Source: a virus. Taken from it: a stretch of 51,487 nt of DNA. The DNA lies in the IMG/VR virus record IMGVR_UViG_3300027896_000059, positions 1 to 51,487 of that record; one strand, written 5' to 3'. The position numbers and the translations under genes were made by a program. The stretch's first letter is position 1. Every line of letters starts with the position of its first letter. This document shows positions 39,757 to 46,210 of the stretch, in pieces. The notes under the pieces were generated by a model. It saw only the letters and a program-made list of their open reading frames with translations. It did no database searches and was not told where the DNA came from.

Positions 39757-40101
39757 ATGAGCATCACACTAAACATTGATTGCAGTAAAATCGACAAGGC
39801 GTATCTGAAGCAAGGAAAGTACCTTGATATGAGACTCATGCCATACAAACAGGGAAAGAACGAAAAGAATCAAGATGGAATGGTAGTACAAACTATTCCA
39901 AAAGCTTTGAAAGCAGAGCTTGGCCTAGAAGATAAGGCAAAAGGCCCGATCATTGGAAACTATACCGATTGGGATGCAGAAGTCAGCCAGAATAGTCAGG
40001 CTGGATGGGGAGAAAAGATTAAGCCAGCAAAGGCATTCCAAAACAGGGAAAAACCAGCACAGAAGCAAGAAGAGGATTACGATTCAGAAATACCATTTTA
40101 A
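39757..40101 (+). CDS. SSB-like protein with acidic C-terminal tip
   Basis: The 114-residue product starts with a beta-rich region including 'LDMRLMPYKQGKNEKNQDGMVV', which could be one side of an OB fold, then a Lys/Gln linker and an acidic end, Asp-Tyr-Asp-Ser-Glu-Ile-Pro-Phe. The final Ile-Pro-Phe after acidic residues is the signature by which SSB proteins bind partners. Encoded between the exonuclease and HNH genes, it would coat single strands during ERF annealing. The OB fold is inferred, not proven. Confidence 0.65.
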   Translation: MSITLNIDCSKIDKAYLKQGKYLDMRLMPYKQGKNEKNQDGMVVQTIPKALKAELGLEDKAKGPIIGNYTDWDAEVSQNSQAGWGEKIKPAKAFQNREKPAQKQEEDYDSEIPF

Positions 40102-40136
40102 TTGACTATAATACCTTTTTGGTTTTAGATATAGAG

Positions 40137-40601
40137 ATGAAAGAATGCTTCAAATGCAAACGCCATCTTCCACTTGATGAATACTACAAGCATACACAAA
40201 TGGGAGATGGGCATCTCAACAAATGCAAAGACTGCACAAAATCTGACTCTGAAAAACGACGAAAGATTAAAGAACAAGATCCAAAATGGGTTTTGTCTGA
40301 AAGAAAACGTCATAGAGAAAAATCAGAAAGATTTCGCATTGAAGGACGTGTATCTAAATCAAAACAAACAACAAAAAATGAATGGATCAAAAGAAATCCA
40401 AATAAACGTAAAGCTCATGGAATTGTCCAAATGGCTTTGCGATCTGGAAAACTTCACAGACATCCATGTTGTATTTGCGGATCAAAAGCCCAAGCACACC
40501 ATGAAGATTATACCAAACCTCTAGAAGTTATTTGGTTTTGTCCAAAACACCACGGAGAACATCACGCAAATAAAAGAGATTCAGAGATAGTAAAAAACTA
40601 A
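40137..40601 (+). CDS. HNH endonuclease-like protein
   Basis: The ATG at 40137 is preferred to the TTG at 40119. Residues about 4-7 and 31-34 give an N-terminal CxxC/CxxC finger. The C-terminal 45 residues are an HNH unit: CxxC in 'HPCCICGSK', AHHED, then a 'FCPKHHGEHH' end. The middle is basic. Freestanding HNH enzymes of this kind are often homing endonucleases in phages, or act in packaging. It is flanked by the CA-rich leader of the next gene. Confidence 0.75.
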   Translation: MKECFKCKRHLPLDEYYKHTQMGDGHLNKCKDCTKSDSEKRRKIKEQDPKWVLSERKRHREKSERFRIEGRVSKSKQTTKNEWIKRNPNKRKAHGIVQMALRSGKLHRHPCCICGSKAQAHHEDYTKPLEVIWFCPKHHGEHHANKRDSEIVKN

Positions 40602-40623
40602 TAACAGCAACCACAGCAACCAC
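40600..40623 (+). promoter_or_regulatory. CA-rich leader, second instance
   Basis: AACAGCAACCACAGCAACCAC lies directly before the ATG at 40624, repeating the element found before the ERF gene. No Shine-Dalgarno sequence is present. Confidence 0.6.
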
Positions 40624-40881
40624 ATGAAACCAGTAAATCAAATTCTAGCATATTGCTCCTGCCAAGAGATTAAAGACTCTAAGGGCAACGAGTATAGCCG
40701 CATTCCAGAATGGCATAATTGCGATTACATCCGTAAACGTAATAGACTAATTAAAGAAGCTGAAGCATTTGCAGAAGAAAATGCAAAAGATGCAAATGGA
40801 AAGGTAGATGGATATAAGTTTTCTTATATTTTCTCTAGCCATATGGATAAACTTGCTTACGAAAAGGGACTTGTACGATGA
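40624..40881 (+). CDS. Hypothetical protein with Cys/His motif (85 residues)
   Basis: The N-terminal 'YCSCQEIKDSKGNEY' and 'WHNCDYI' give a three-Cys/His cluster that could bind zinc. The rest is helical with Lys/Glu. The ATG follows the repeated AGCAACCAC leader and the stop overlaps the next start (ATGA). No family. Confidence 0.5.
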   Translation: MKPVNQILAYCSCQEIKDSKGNEYSRIPEWHNCDYIRKRNRLIKEAEAFAEENAKDANGKVDGYKFSYIFSSHMDKLAYEKGLVR

Positions 40882-41099
40882 AATACCCACAAGAAGCATA
40901 CGATTACTTAGATTCTGATCATATACGATTGCTGATGGATGGAAATAGAGTTCCATCTCTTGAAGATCGTGTACTAGAAGCTTTTGTTGCTGGAATGAAA
41001 TCAGTAAAACGCTCTTATTCTAACTTAGATATTATATCTAAGAAATCACATAACATACACGATACAGGAACAATCAACTTCCCTAAATGGAATGAATAA
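40878..41099 (+). CDS. Hypothetical protein (73 residues)
   Basis: Charged helical N-terminal 'YPQEAYDYLDSDHIRLL' and a Lys/Ser-rich middle; ends in a Trp-Asn-Glu. Overlaps both neighbours. No recognisable motif. Confidence 0.5.
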   Translation: MKYPQEAYDYLDSDHIRLLMDGNRVPSLEDRVLEAFVAGMKSVKRSYSNLDIISKKSHNIHDTGTINFPKWNE

Positions 41100-41403
41100 C
41101 GATCTAGGAGATTTGTTTCAATGGGTAGCTAAAAAAGTTACCGATGTTCGCTCTACTTCAAAAGAAGCATATTCTGAATTGAAGGAATCAGGAACTTTAG
41201 GAAAACAAGAGAAAGCAATCCTTTCTGTTATGAAACAAGAATGGGATTACTCTCTTCAAGAGATAAGCCATCTTACGGGAATAGCGATTAATGCTGTATC
41301 TGGAAGGGTAAATGGCCTTAAAAAGAAGGGATGGATTGTAGAGTGTGAGAAACGTCAATGTTCTTTCACAGGTAAAAAAATAACCCCTGTAATGAAGCTA
41401 TGA
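41092..41403 (+). CDS. Winged-helix DNA-binding protein (103 residues)
   Basis: Residues about 43-92 read as a winged helix: 'AILSVMKQEWDYSLQEIS', the recognition region 'GIAINAVSGRVNGLKKKGW', and a strand wing with 'VECEKRQCSF'. This fits MarR-like or replication-associated wHTH domains. It probably regulates this block or helps origin binding. The stop and next ATG overlap. Confidence 0.65.
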   Translation: MNNDLGDLFQWVAKKVTDVRSTSKEAYSELKESGTLGKQEKAILSVMKQEWDYSLQEISHLTGIAINAVSGRVNGLKKKGWIVECEKRQCSFTGKKITPVMKL

Positions 41404-41741
41404 GAACATTCAAAGCAAAAGGAAATACAACCAGGAGAGTTGCTGGTTCAATGAACAAAACCGAGGAAGCATTCTCCAAGGTCTTAGAAGCAAGGAAATT
41501 AGCTGGAGAGATCCATCATTGGAGCTTTGAGGCTATGGCTTTGCGTCTAGCTGATCGTACTACCTACACGCCAGACTTCTTTGTAATCGAAAAGGATGGC
41601 CTAGTATCATTCTGGGAAGTCAAAGGTTTCTGGCATCAAGCAGGACGCATCAAGATCAAAGTCGCGGCTGAGAATCACCCTTGGTTTTCATTCACAGCAG
41701 TTCAATACAAGAAAAAGCAATGGTCATATGAACAATTCTGA
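41400..41741 (+). CDS. DUF1064-type PD-(D/E)XK nuclease
   Basis: The 113-residue product has the motif 'TYTPDFFV' followed 14 residues later by 'FWEVKGFW', i.e. the Asp and Glu-x-Lys of a restriction-endonuclease-like core, and a 'AGRIKIKVAAENHPWF' C-terminal segment characteristic of DUF1064 phage proteins. These may resolve recombination junctions. It lies between the winged-helix and replication-organiser-like genes. Confidence 0.75.
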   Translation: MRTFKAKGNTTRRVAGSMNKTEEAFSKVLEARKLAGEIHHWSFEAMALRLADRTTYTPDFFVIEKDGLVSFWEVKGFWHQAGRIKIKVAAENHPWFSFTAVQYKKKQWSYEQF

Positions 41742-42114
41742 AATTTGCCCATGTTGCGGAAGAGCATTCAAAGCAACCAAATCAAAAGTTACCGATCAGG
41801 AATGGCAGGAATCTCTCAAGGATCTTTATCCTTGGGTGGACATTGCTACAGAAATGAAGCGTATAGATGCTTGGCTATCTATCAATCCTCGCCGTCAAAA
41901 GACTAAGAGGTTCATTATCAACTGGCTGAACAAGGTTGAAAAGCCTTTGGAGCCTGTAAAGCCCAAACCAAAGCTCATTACACCTACACGAAAAGTTGAC
42001 CATGATCATTACACATCGTGGAAATCTCAAGAGGGATACCCTCCCTGCATCCTAACAACGCAATTCAGAGAAGACCCAACCTACATCCAACAAGCATACC
42101 TAAAAACATTATGA
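41728..42114 (+). CDS. Replication-organiser-like protein with zinc motif
   Basis: A Cys-Pro-Cys-Cys motif at residues about 7-10 and the segment 'WVDIATEMKRIDAWLSINPRRQKTKRFIINW' match the C-terminal part of phage replisome organisers. The first part would bind DNA or a helicase loader. It overlaps the nuclease gene by 14 bases. As no other initiator was found, it could be the origin-binding protein. Confidence 0.55.
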   Translation: MNNSEICPCCGRAFKATKSKVTDQEWQESLKDLYPWVDIATEMKRIDAWLSINPRRQKTKRFIINWLNKVEKPLEPVKPKPKLITPTRKVDHDHYTSWKSQEGYPPCILTTQFREDPTYIQQAYLKTL

Positions 42115-42260
42115 ACGACATGAATGAAGAAGACATCATTGAACTCCTAAAGAAGCGTATAGCATACCTAGAATCTGTTCTGTCCGAGATCCAGACGCTA
42201 AACGCTATGGGGAAAACCCTAAAGATTAGTGAAGCAATCCAAGCCGCAATAGATGAGTGA
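42111..42260 (+). CDS. Small coiled-coil protein (49 residues)
   Basis: An ATG at 42111 (ATGA overlap) opens a 49-residue helical protein with heptads of Leu/Ile and many Glu/Lys. It overlaps the next start by eight bases. Possibly a multimerisation module. Confidence 0.5.
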   Translation: MNDMNEEDIIELLKKRIAYLESVLSEIQTLNAMGKTLKISEAIQAAIDE

Positions 42261-42462
42261 GGAAATAATTAAATTCGTAGAAGCATTTTTGGTGGAAAAC
42301 TCAAAACCAGAGATGACTATGCAACAGAAGCTAGACCTATCCAATGATCAGCGTGATCGTGCAGTAGCTATAGCTGATGCAATGATGGCATGGGAAACTC
42401 CAGCAGATGCGAGAAAGACCAGCAAAGACTTGTCTCAACTAAAAAAGGAAATCAACCAATGA
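42253..42462 (+). CDS. Small helical protein (69 residues)
   Basis: Mostly helical with a Met-rich middle ('IADAMMAWETPADARK') and charged ends. It overlaps both neighbours. No family recognised. Confidence 0.5.
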   Translation: MSEEIIKFVEAFLVENSKPEMTMQQKLDLSNDQRDRAVAIADAMMAWETPADARKTSKDLSQLKKEINQ

Positions 42463-42641
42463 CAGACATCAGTAAATGCCAGAACACAGAATGCCACTCG
42501 CATATGCAATGCTGGAGGTATCTAGCACCAGGTTCAGAATACCAAGCCTATTCTGACTTCAAGCCAGAAGAAGGAAAAGACAAGTGCGAGTACTTTGAAG
42601 AAGTGCATTGGCATTACAGCGACAAAGGATTCAAAAAATGA
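42459..42641 (+). CDS. Conserved Cys-rich protein (60 residues)
   Basis: The pattern 'CQNTECHSHMQCWRYL' with a later 'KCEYFE' gives four Cys and two His in the order expected of a zinc-bound fold. I have seen similar short proteins in other phages, all unassigned. It overlaps both neighbours (ATGA). Confidence 0.55.
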   Translation: MTDISKCQNTECHSHMQCWRYLAPGSEYQAYSDFKPEEGKDKCEYFEEVHWHYSDKGFKK

Positions 42642-42928
42642 GAAGCCCAATAGATAAAATACTTAATGAGCTAGGCATGGAAACTCCAGACCTTGCTCCA
42701 ATCAATAAACAAGAAGCACTAGAAATGGGCCTGATCAAAGGACAAGACAAACCAAAGAAATGCTCTTGTGGGAAATCAGCGTACTCTTCTGAATCAAAAT
42801 GTGATGCCGCTATCAAGCACAGGCTGAAACAGGGATTTGGAGGGACGGGTTTCCTTCGTGCCTACGAATGTGATGTTGAGCGAGGAAACTGGCATATGAG
42901 CAGCGTGAACCACAAAAACAAACTATGA
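42638..42928 (+). CDS. Zinc-binding-type protein (96 residues)
   Basis: The N-terminal half is helical with acidic residues; 'KKCSCGKSAYSSESKC' and a later 'YECDVERGNWHM' form a C-x-C ... C ... C cluster of the zinc-ribbon kind. It overlaps neighbours by four bases. No function known. Confidence 0.5.
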   Translation: MRSPIDKILNELGMETPDLAPINKQEALEMGLIKGQDKPKKCSCGKSAYSSESKCDAAIKHRLKQGFGGTGFLRAYECDVERGNWHMSSVNHKNKL

Positions 42929-43140
42929 ACCAATTACAGTCACTACTATTTGCGGCATCTCTACATACTGCATCAATGCAACCAATTATCCCACAGACAT
43001 ACTATGTGGCAAATCTCAGCGAGACAGACGGAGCCAAGTGCGGAGAGTACATAAGCTTGACTCCCATGAATCAGCCTATCATGCCTCAGTACCGCATAAC
43101 GCCATTAGTTATAGTGCCAGAGGATAAAGAGGGAGAATAA
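42925..43140 (+). CDS. Hypothetical protein (71 residues)
   Basis: A hydrophobic N-terminal stretch ('LLFAASLHTASM') that could be a signal or short helix, then Pro/Tyr/Thr-rich beta structure and an acidic end. It is one base from the methyltransferase gene. No assignment. Confidence 0.45.
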   Translation: MNQLQSLLFAASLHTASMQPIIPQTYYVANLSETDGAKCGEYISLTPMNQPIMPQYRITPLVIVPEDKEGE

Positions 43141-43141
43141 G

Positions 43142-44080
43142 ATGGATATACAAGACCTCAAAATACTTGTTGGCGATTGCAGGGAAACCCTAAAGCAGTT
43201 GCCAGATCAATGCATACAGACTTGTATTACATCCCCTCCCTACTTTGGGTTGAGAGACTATGGAAATGAAAGACAGATAGGATTGGAGCAAACTCCACAA
43301 GATTTTGTTGACCAGCTTGTATCCGTATTCCGAGAAGTGAAGCGTGTTCTTAAAGACGATGGTACTCTTTGGCTTAATCTTGGTGATACCTATTCATCCT
43401 ATAAAGATGGAAAAGCAACTCCCGATACGACAAGAGGAGATGATACAGGAACTCTTGTTGATAAGGGATTAGCTAAAAACAGAATGGCATCTACTTTTGA
43501 TGGTACAGGAATAAAAAACAAAGACCTTATTGGAATCCCTTGGATGGTAGCATTTGCTCTACGAGCAGATGGATGGTATTTGCGTCAGGACATTATTTGG
43601 CACAAGCCAAACCCTATGCCTGAGAGCGTAGAGGATCGTTGCACCAAATCACATGAATACATTTTTCTAATGAGCAAGTCATCCAAGTATTACTTTAATA
43701 ACGAATCTATAAAAGAAAGAGCTGTAAGCGAAAATAAACCAAGGCAATTTGGAGCAACACAGCAAGATGGAACATTCCGAAATGATGTTGGAAATATATT
43801 TAAAGATGACGGAACAAGAAACAAAAGAGATGTATGGTCAGTAAATGTTCAACCATACAAAGGATCTCACTTTGCTACATTCCCAGAAGATTTAATCAAA
43901 CCTTGTATTTTCGCAGGAAGCAAGGCAGGTGACATTGTTCTTGATCCATTCGGAGGTTCTGGAACAACTGGAAAGGTTGCTATAGATTATGGTCGCAGAG
44001 CTATCCTTTGCGAACTTAATCCAGATTATGTTAAGATAATCAATCAGAGAACAAATGTTACTAAGGGATTTCAGTTTTAA
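43142..44080 (+). CDS. Beta-class site-specific DNA methyltransferase
   Basis: The 312-residue protein has motif IV TSPPYFGLRDYG (Ser31-Pro-Pro-Tyr34) near the N-terminus and motif I DPFGGSGTTG (268-277) near the C-terminus, the order of the beta class that makes N4-methylcytosine or N6-methyladenine. 'WHKPNPMPESVEDR' is the usual conserved middle block. No endonuclease gene is next to it, so it is orphan. It could protect the phage DNA or alter regulation. Its stop overlaps, convergently, that of the glycosyltransferase. Confidence 0.85.
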   Translation: MDIQDLKILVGDCRETLKQLPDQCIQTCITSPPYFGLRDYGNERQIGLEQTPQDFVDQLVSVFREVKRVLKDDGTLWLNLGDTYSSYKDGKATPDTTRGDDTGTLVDKGLAKNRMASTFDGTGIKNKDLIGIPWMVAFALRADGWYLRQDIIWHKPNPMPESVEDRCTKSHEYIFLMSKSSKYYFNNESIKERAVSENKPRQFGATQQDGTFRNDVGNIFKDDGTRNKRDVWSVNVQPYKGSHFATFPEDLIKPCIFAGSKAGDIVLDPFGGSGTTGKVAIDYGRRAILCELNPDYVKIINQRTNVTKGFQF

Positions 44081-45600
44081 CGCTTCTTTGCTGGCTTCTT
44101 GAAGCGTCCTTCGTAGTTAAGAAACTCCAACTCCTCCAAGGGAATCTTGCGCTCTTGCAACCATTCCCTTGCGAGCTTGGCATTTCTCAGATTGCTAGGG
44201 TCATTATTGAGATTGCTAGGATTCTCCCATGCAGAAGGATGACGCTCATGGTAAATCAAAGAATCTATTTCACGACCTCCAGCTATCTTGAATAATTCAC
44301 GCATTATTTTGTCCCAAGAATGCCTTCCAAGAACCATATCTGGAAATAAAGAATGATTTCTCCTCCACCATCCAACCCTGAAGGAAAAGAGATCACATCC
44401 CTGATACTTCTTTCCAAGTGCTATCTGATCATCTCTAATAGGTCGATCTAGCTTCTTAAAGTCATACCGATATGCATACGCTGGAAATGAACCCGTAAGT
44501 CTTTCTAACAAGTTGGAAGCGACACAGGTATCAGTATTAGTAAGAACTATCAAATCTGTATCCTTTCTTCCAATGCAAGCCATTCTGATCATGTCTTTGA
44601 TCATGGGAATGTTCTTAGTCTCATTAGGAATCACATTCCCTGAGTGACGAACAAAGCAGGAATCATCTAGGCCGCAATCAACCCATCCAATCTTATCCCA
44701 AGTCTGCTTGGCTACTTCATTCCTACGTTTCTCTTCTCCAGTTGACCAAGGAGTTCTCTGATAAACATGGATGATGTTTGGATACTTTGGCTTGGCAGGA
44801 GGGTTACGGATCAGATCCAAGATGCGAGTAACATCTCTTGGGAAGTTCTTATATCGTGTATAAGAAGCGTAGGATGGCCTCCATGCGGCTCCATACCACA
44901 TACTTGGTGAATCTGCCACTAAAGCATGAACAGGCTTTTTAGAGGCATATGATAGGTGCAGAGGCCCGCTATCAGTCAATATCATGGCGGCTGTATTGGG
45001 ATGATCCATGATGCCAAGCAGGTCATACATCCGTTCTGCTTTTATCTTTGCTAGATCAACTATGTGAAACTCTGGCAATGAATGATTAAGAATCTCCCAA
45101 AGTAAATCCCTGTATGGAAAAGGAGATGATACACCTCCTGTACTGACTACAAGCCAAGGCTTTAGTGTAGGGATATACTTGTATAGCTTTTTCTCCCTTT
45201 TCTTATCCCTTCGATCAAACAACAAGGGTGGCTGACTAGGCCAAAGCTCTAACTTTTCTGCCAGCTTCCAAGCATCTTTCTGGAAGCTATCGCATACAAT
45301 CTTGGGAATATGCGAGTTTCCATAAACTTGGCTAACGATTACATCGGAGATGCCAACCACCTGAGAGGTCTTGACATCATCTGCGAATTGTTTCGCAAAT
45401 TGTATTGCTCCAGCGACATCCTCAAACGCTCCATCCCATACAAGAGGATCAACATAGCTAACACCATCAAGAATGTCCGCATACTCTTTAGCAACTACAA
45501 GCCGTGGTTTGACACCAGTTTCTTTGTACTCATTTAGGAGAACGGGAAGAAATGCTATGATGTCTCCATAGCGTCCAGCATTAACGTGAACACTAGCCAT
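44077..45600 (-). CDS. Two-domain glycosyltransferase
   Basis: The 507-residue product joins two parts. Residues 1-270 resemble GT9/heptosyltransferase-like GT-B enzymes: an N-terminal GRYGDIIAFLP (10-19) and the C-terminal ILTDSGPLHLSYASKKP (207-223) sugar-donor region. Residues 275-507 have a different fold with 'DLIVLTNTDTCV' (349-360), a DxD-like site of GT-A type, and a Trp/Arg-rich 'FSFRVGWWRRNHSLFPDM'. It is the last gene of the late block. Candidates for its target are a virion protein, phage DNA or the host surface. Confidence 0.65.
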   Translation of the reverse strand: MASVHVNAGRYGDIIAFLPVLLNEYKETGVKPRLVVAKEYADILDGVSYVDPLVWDGAFEDVAGAIQFAKQFADDVKTSQVVGISDVIVSQVYGNSHIPKIVCDSFQKDAWKLAEKLELWPSQPPLLFDRRDKKREKKLYKYIPTLKPWLVVSTGGVSSPFPYRDLLWEILNHSLPEFHIVDLAKIKAERMYDLLGIMDHPNTAAMILTDSGPLHLSYASKKPVHALVADSPSMWYGAAWRPSYASYTRYKNFPRDVTRILDLIRNPPAKPKYPNIIHVYQRTPWSTGEEKRRNEVAKQTWDKIGWVDCGLDDSCFVRHSGNVIPNETKNIPMIKDMIRMACIGRKDTDLIVLTNTDTCVASNLLERLTGSFPAYAYRYDFKKLDRPIRDDQIALGKKYQGCDLFSFRVGWWRRNHSLFPDMVLGRHSWDKIMRELFKIAGGREIDSLIYHERHPSAWENPSNLNNDPSNLRNAKLAREWLQERKIPLEELEFLNYEGRFKKPAKKR

Positions 45601-45778
45601 TGGCTTTCACGAACTCAGCATGAAAGACTTTAGCTAAACCAGCGGCATGAGTAGCGAGAACCTTAACACGATCAACTCCACCCTTTGCACCAAGCGTCTC
45701 TGGAGATAGCTCGCCGCTTGCCGCAAGCCCCGAAAGGATTGCAAGCCAAGCATCGTTAGGACTGATTTTCTTCTCCAT
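45593..45778 (-). CDS. Small late protein (61 residues)
   Basis: The frame extends upstream to 45958, but that part overlaps another gene and reads like a shadow, so the ATG at 45778 is preferred. The product is helical with Ala/Gly/Leu and ends in Asn-Gly; it overlaps the glycosyltransferase start by eight bases. No function. Confidence 0.55.
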   Translation of the reverse strand: MEKKISPNDAWLAILSGLAASGELSPETLGAKGGVDRVKVLATHAAGLAKVFHAEFVKANG

Positions 45779-46151
45779 AGGACTTGGTGAATCGCTTGCG
45801 AGGCTCTTCGTCTGCTGGCTTTGGGAGGACTTTGAGTTTTGGCGTTTCTGGTACTTCCGCTTCTGCTTTAATTCCCTCGGATTCGGGGGAATTGGATTCG
45901 TTGGTTGCTGGGTCGTTTCCATCTTCTTCTTGGGGTAGTTGTCCGTACTGTTTGGCATATCGTAGCGTCTCTACGACAAAATAATTACGCTGTTCTAGCA
46001 GAGCGATAACGATAGCTTGATAAAAGCTGACCTCTGGCAGCTTGTTCTTTTCTCCCTGCTCTCGGATTTCACGGAGGTTGAGATCGCCAGGGAACTCAGA
46101 TTGCTCAAAGGGATATTTAAGGGACGGAGGTAGAATGTACTTTTTAGACAT
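45756..46151 (-). CDS. Small late protein with acidic/proline tail (131 residues)
   Basis: The leader CAGCAACCACT lies directly before the ATG, the same element as before the ERF gene. The N-terminal 80 residues are a helical domain ('SFYQAIVIALLEQRNYFVVETLR'); the rest is Pro/Glu/Lys-rich and likely disordered. It follows the giant virion gene after 59 bases. The function is unknown, perhaps a virion or assembly role. Confidence 0.6.
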   Translation of the reverse strand: MSKKYILPPSLKYPFEQSEFPGDLNLREIREQGEKNKLPEVSFYQAIVIALLEQRNYFVVETLRYAKQYGQLPQEEDGNDPATNESNSPESEGIKAEAEVPETPKLKVLPKPADEEPRKRFTKSYGEENQS

Positions 46152-46210
46152 AGTGGTTGCTGAAGTGAAGCTATAGACTTCCCGATTTAAGGAAAGTTGG
46201 CAAGAGTAAT

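Noticed and set aside
40101-40112. TTGACT next to TATAAT before the HNH gene
   Set aside because: The two hexamers touch, without the 16-18 base spacer, and no -35 lies at the right distance.
45779-45958. Upstream extension of the 61-residue late gene
   Set aside because: It lies in another frame of the 131-residue gene and is Lys/Gln/Ser low complexity, so a shadow is more likely than a true dual-coding stretch.
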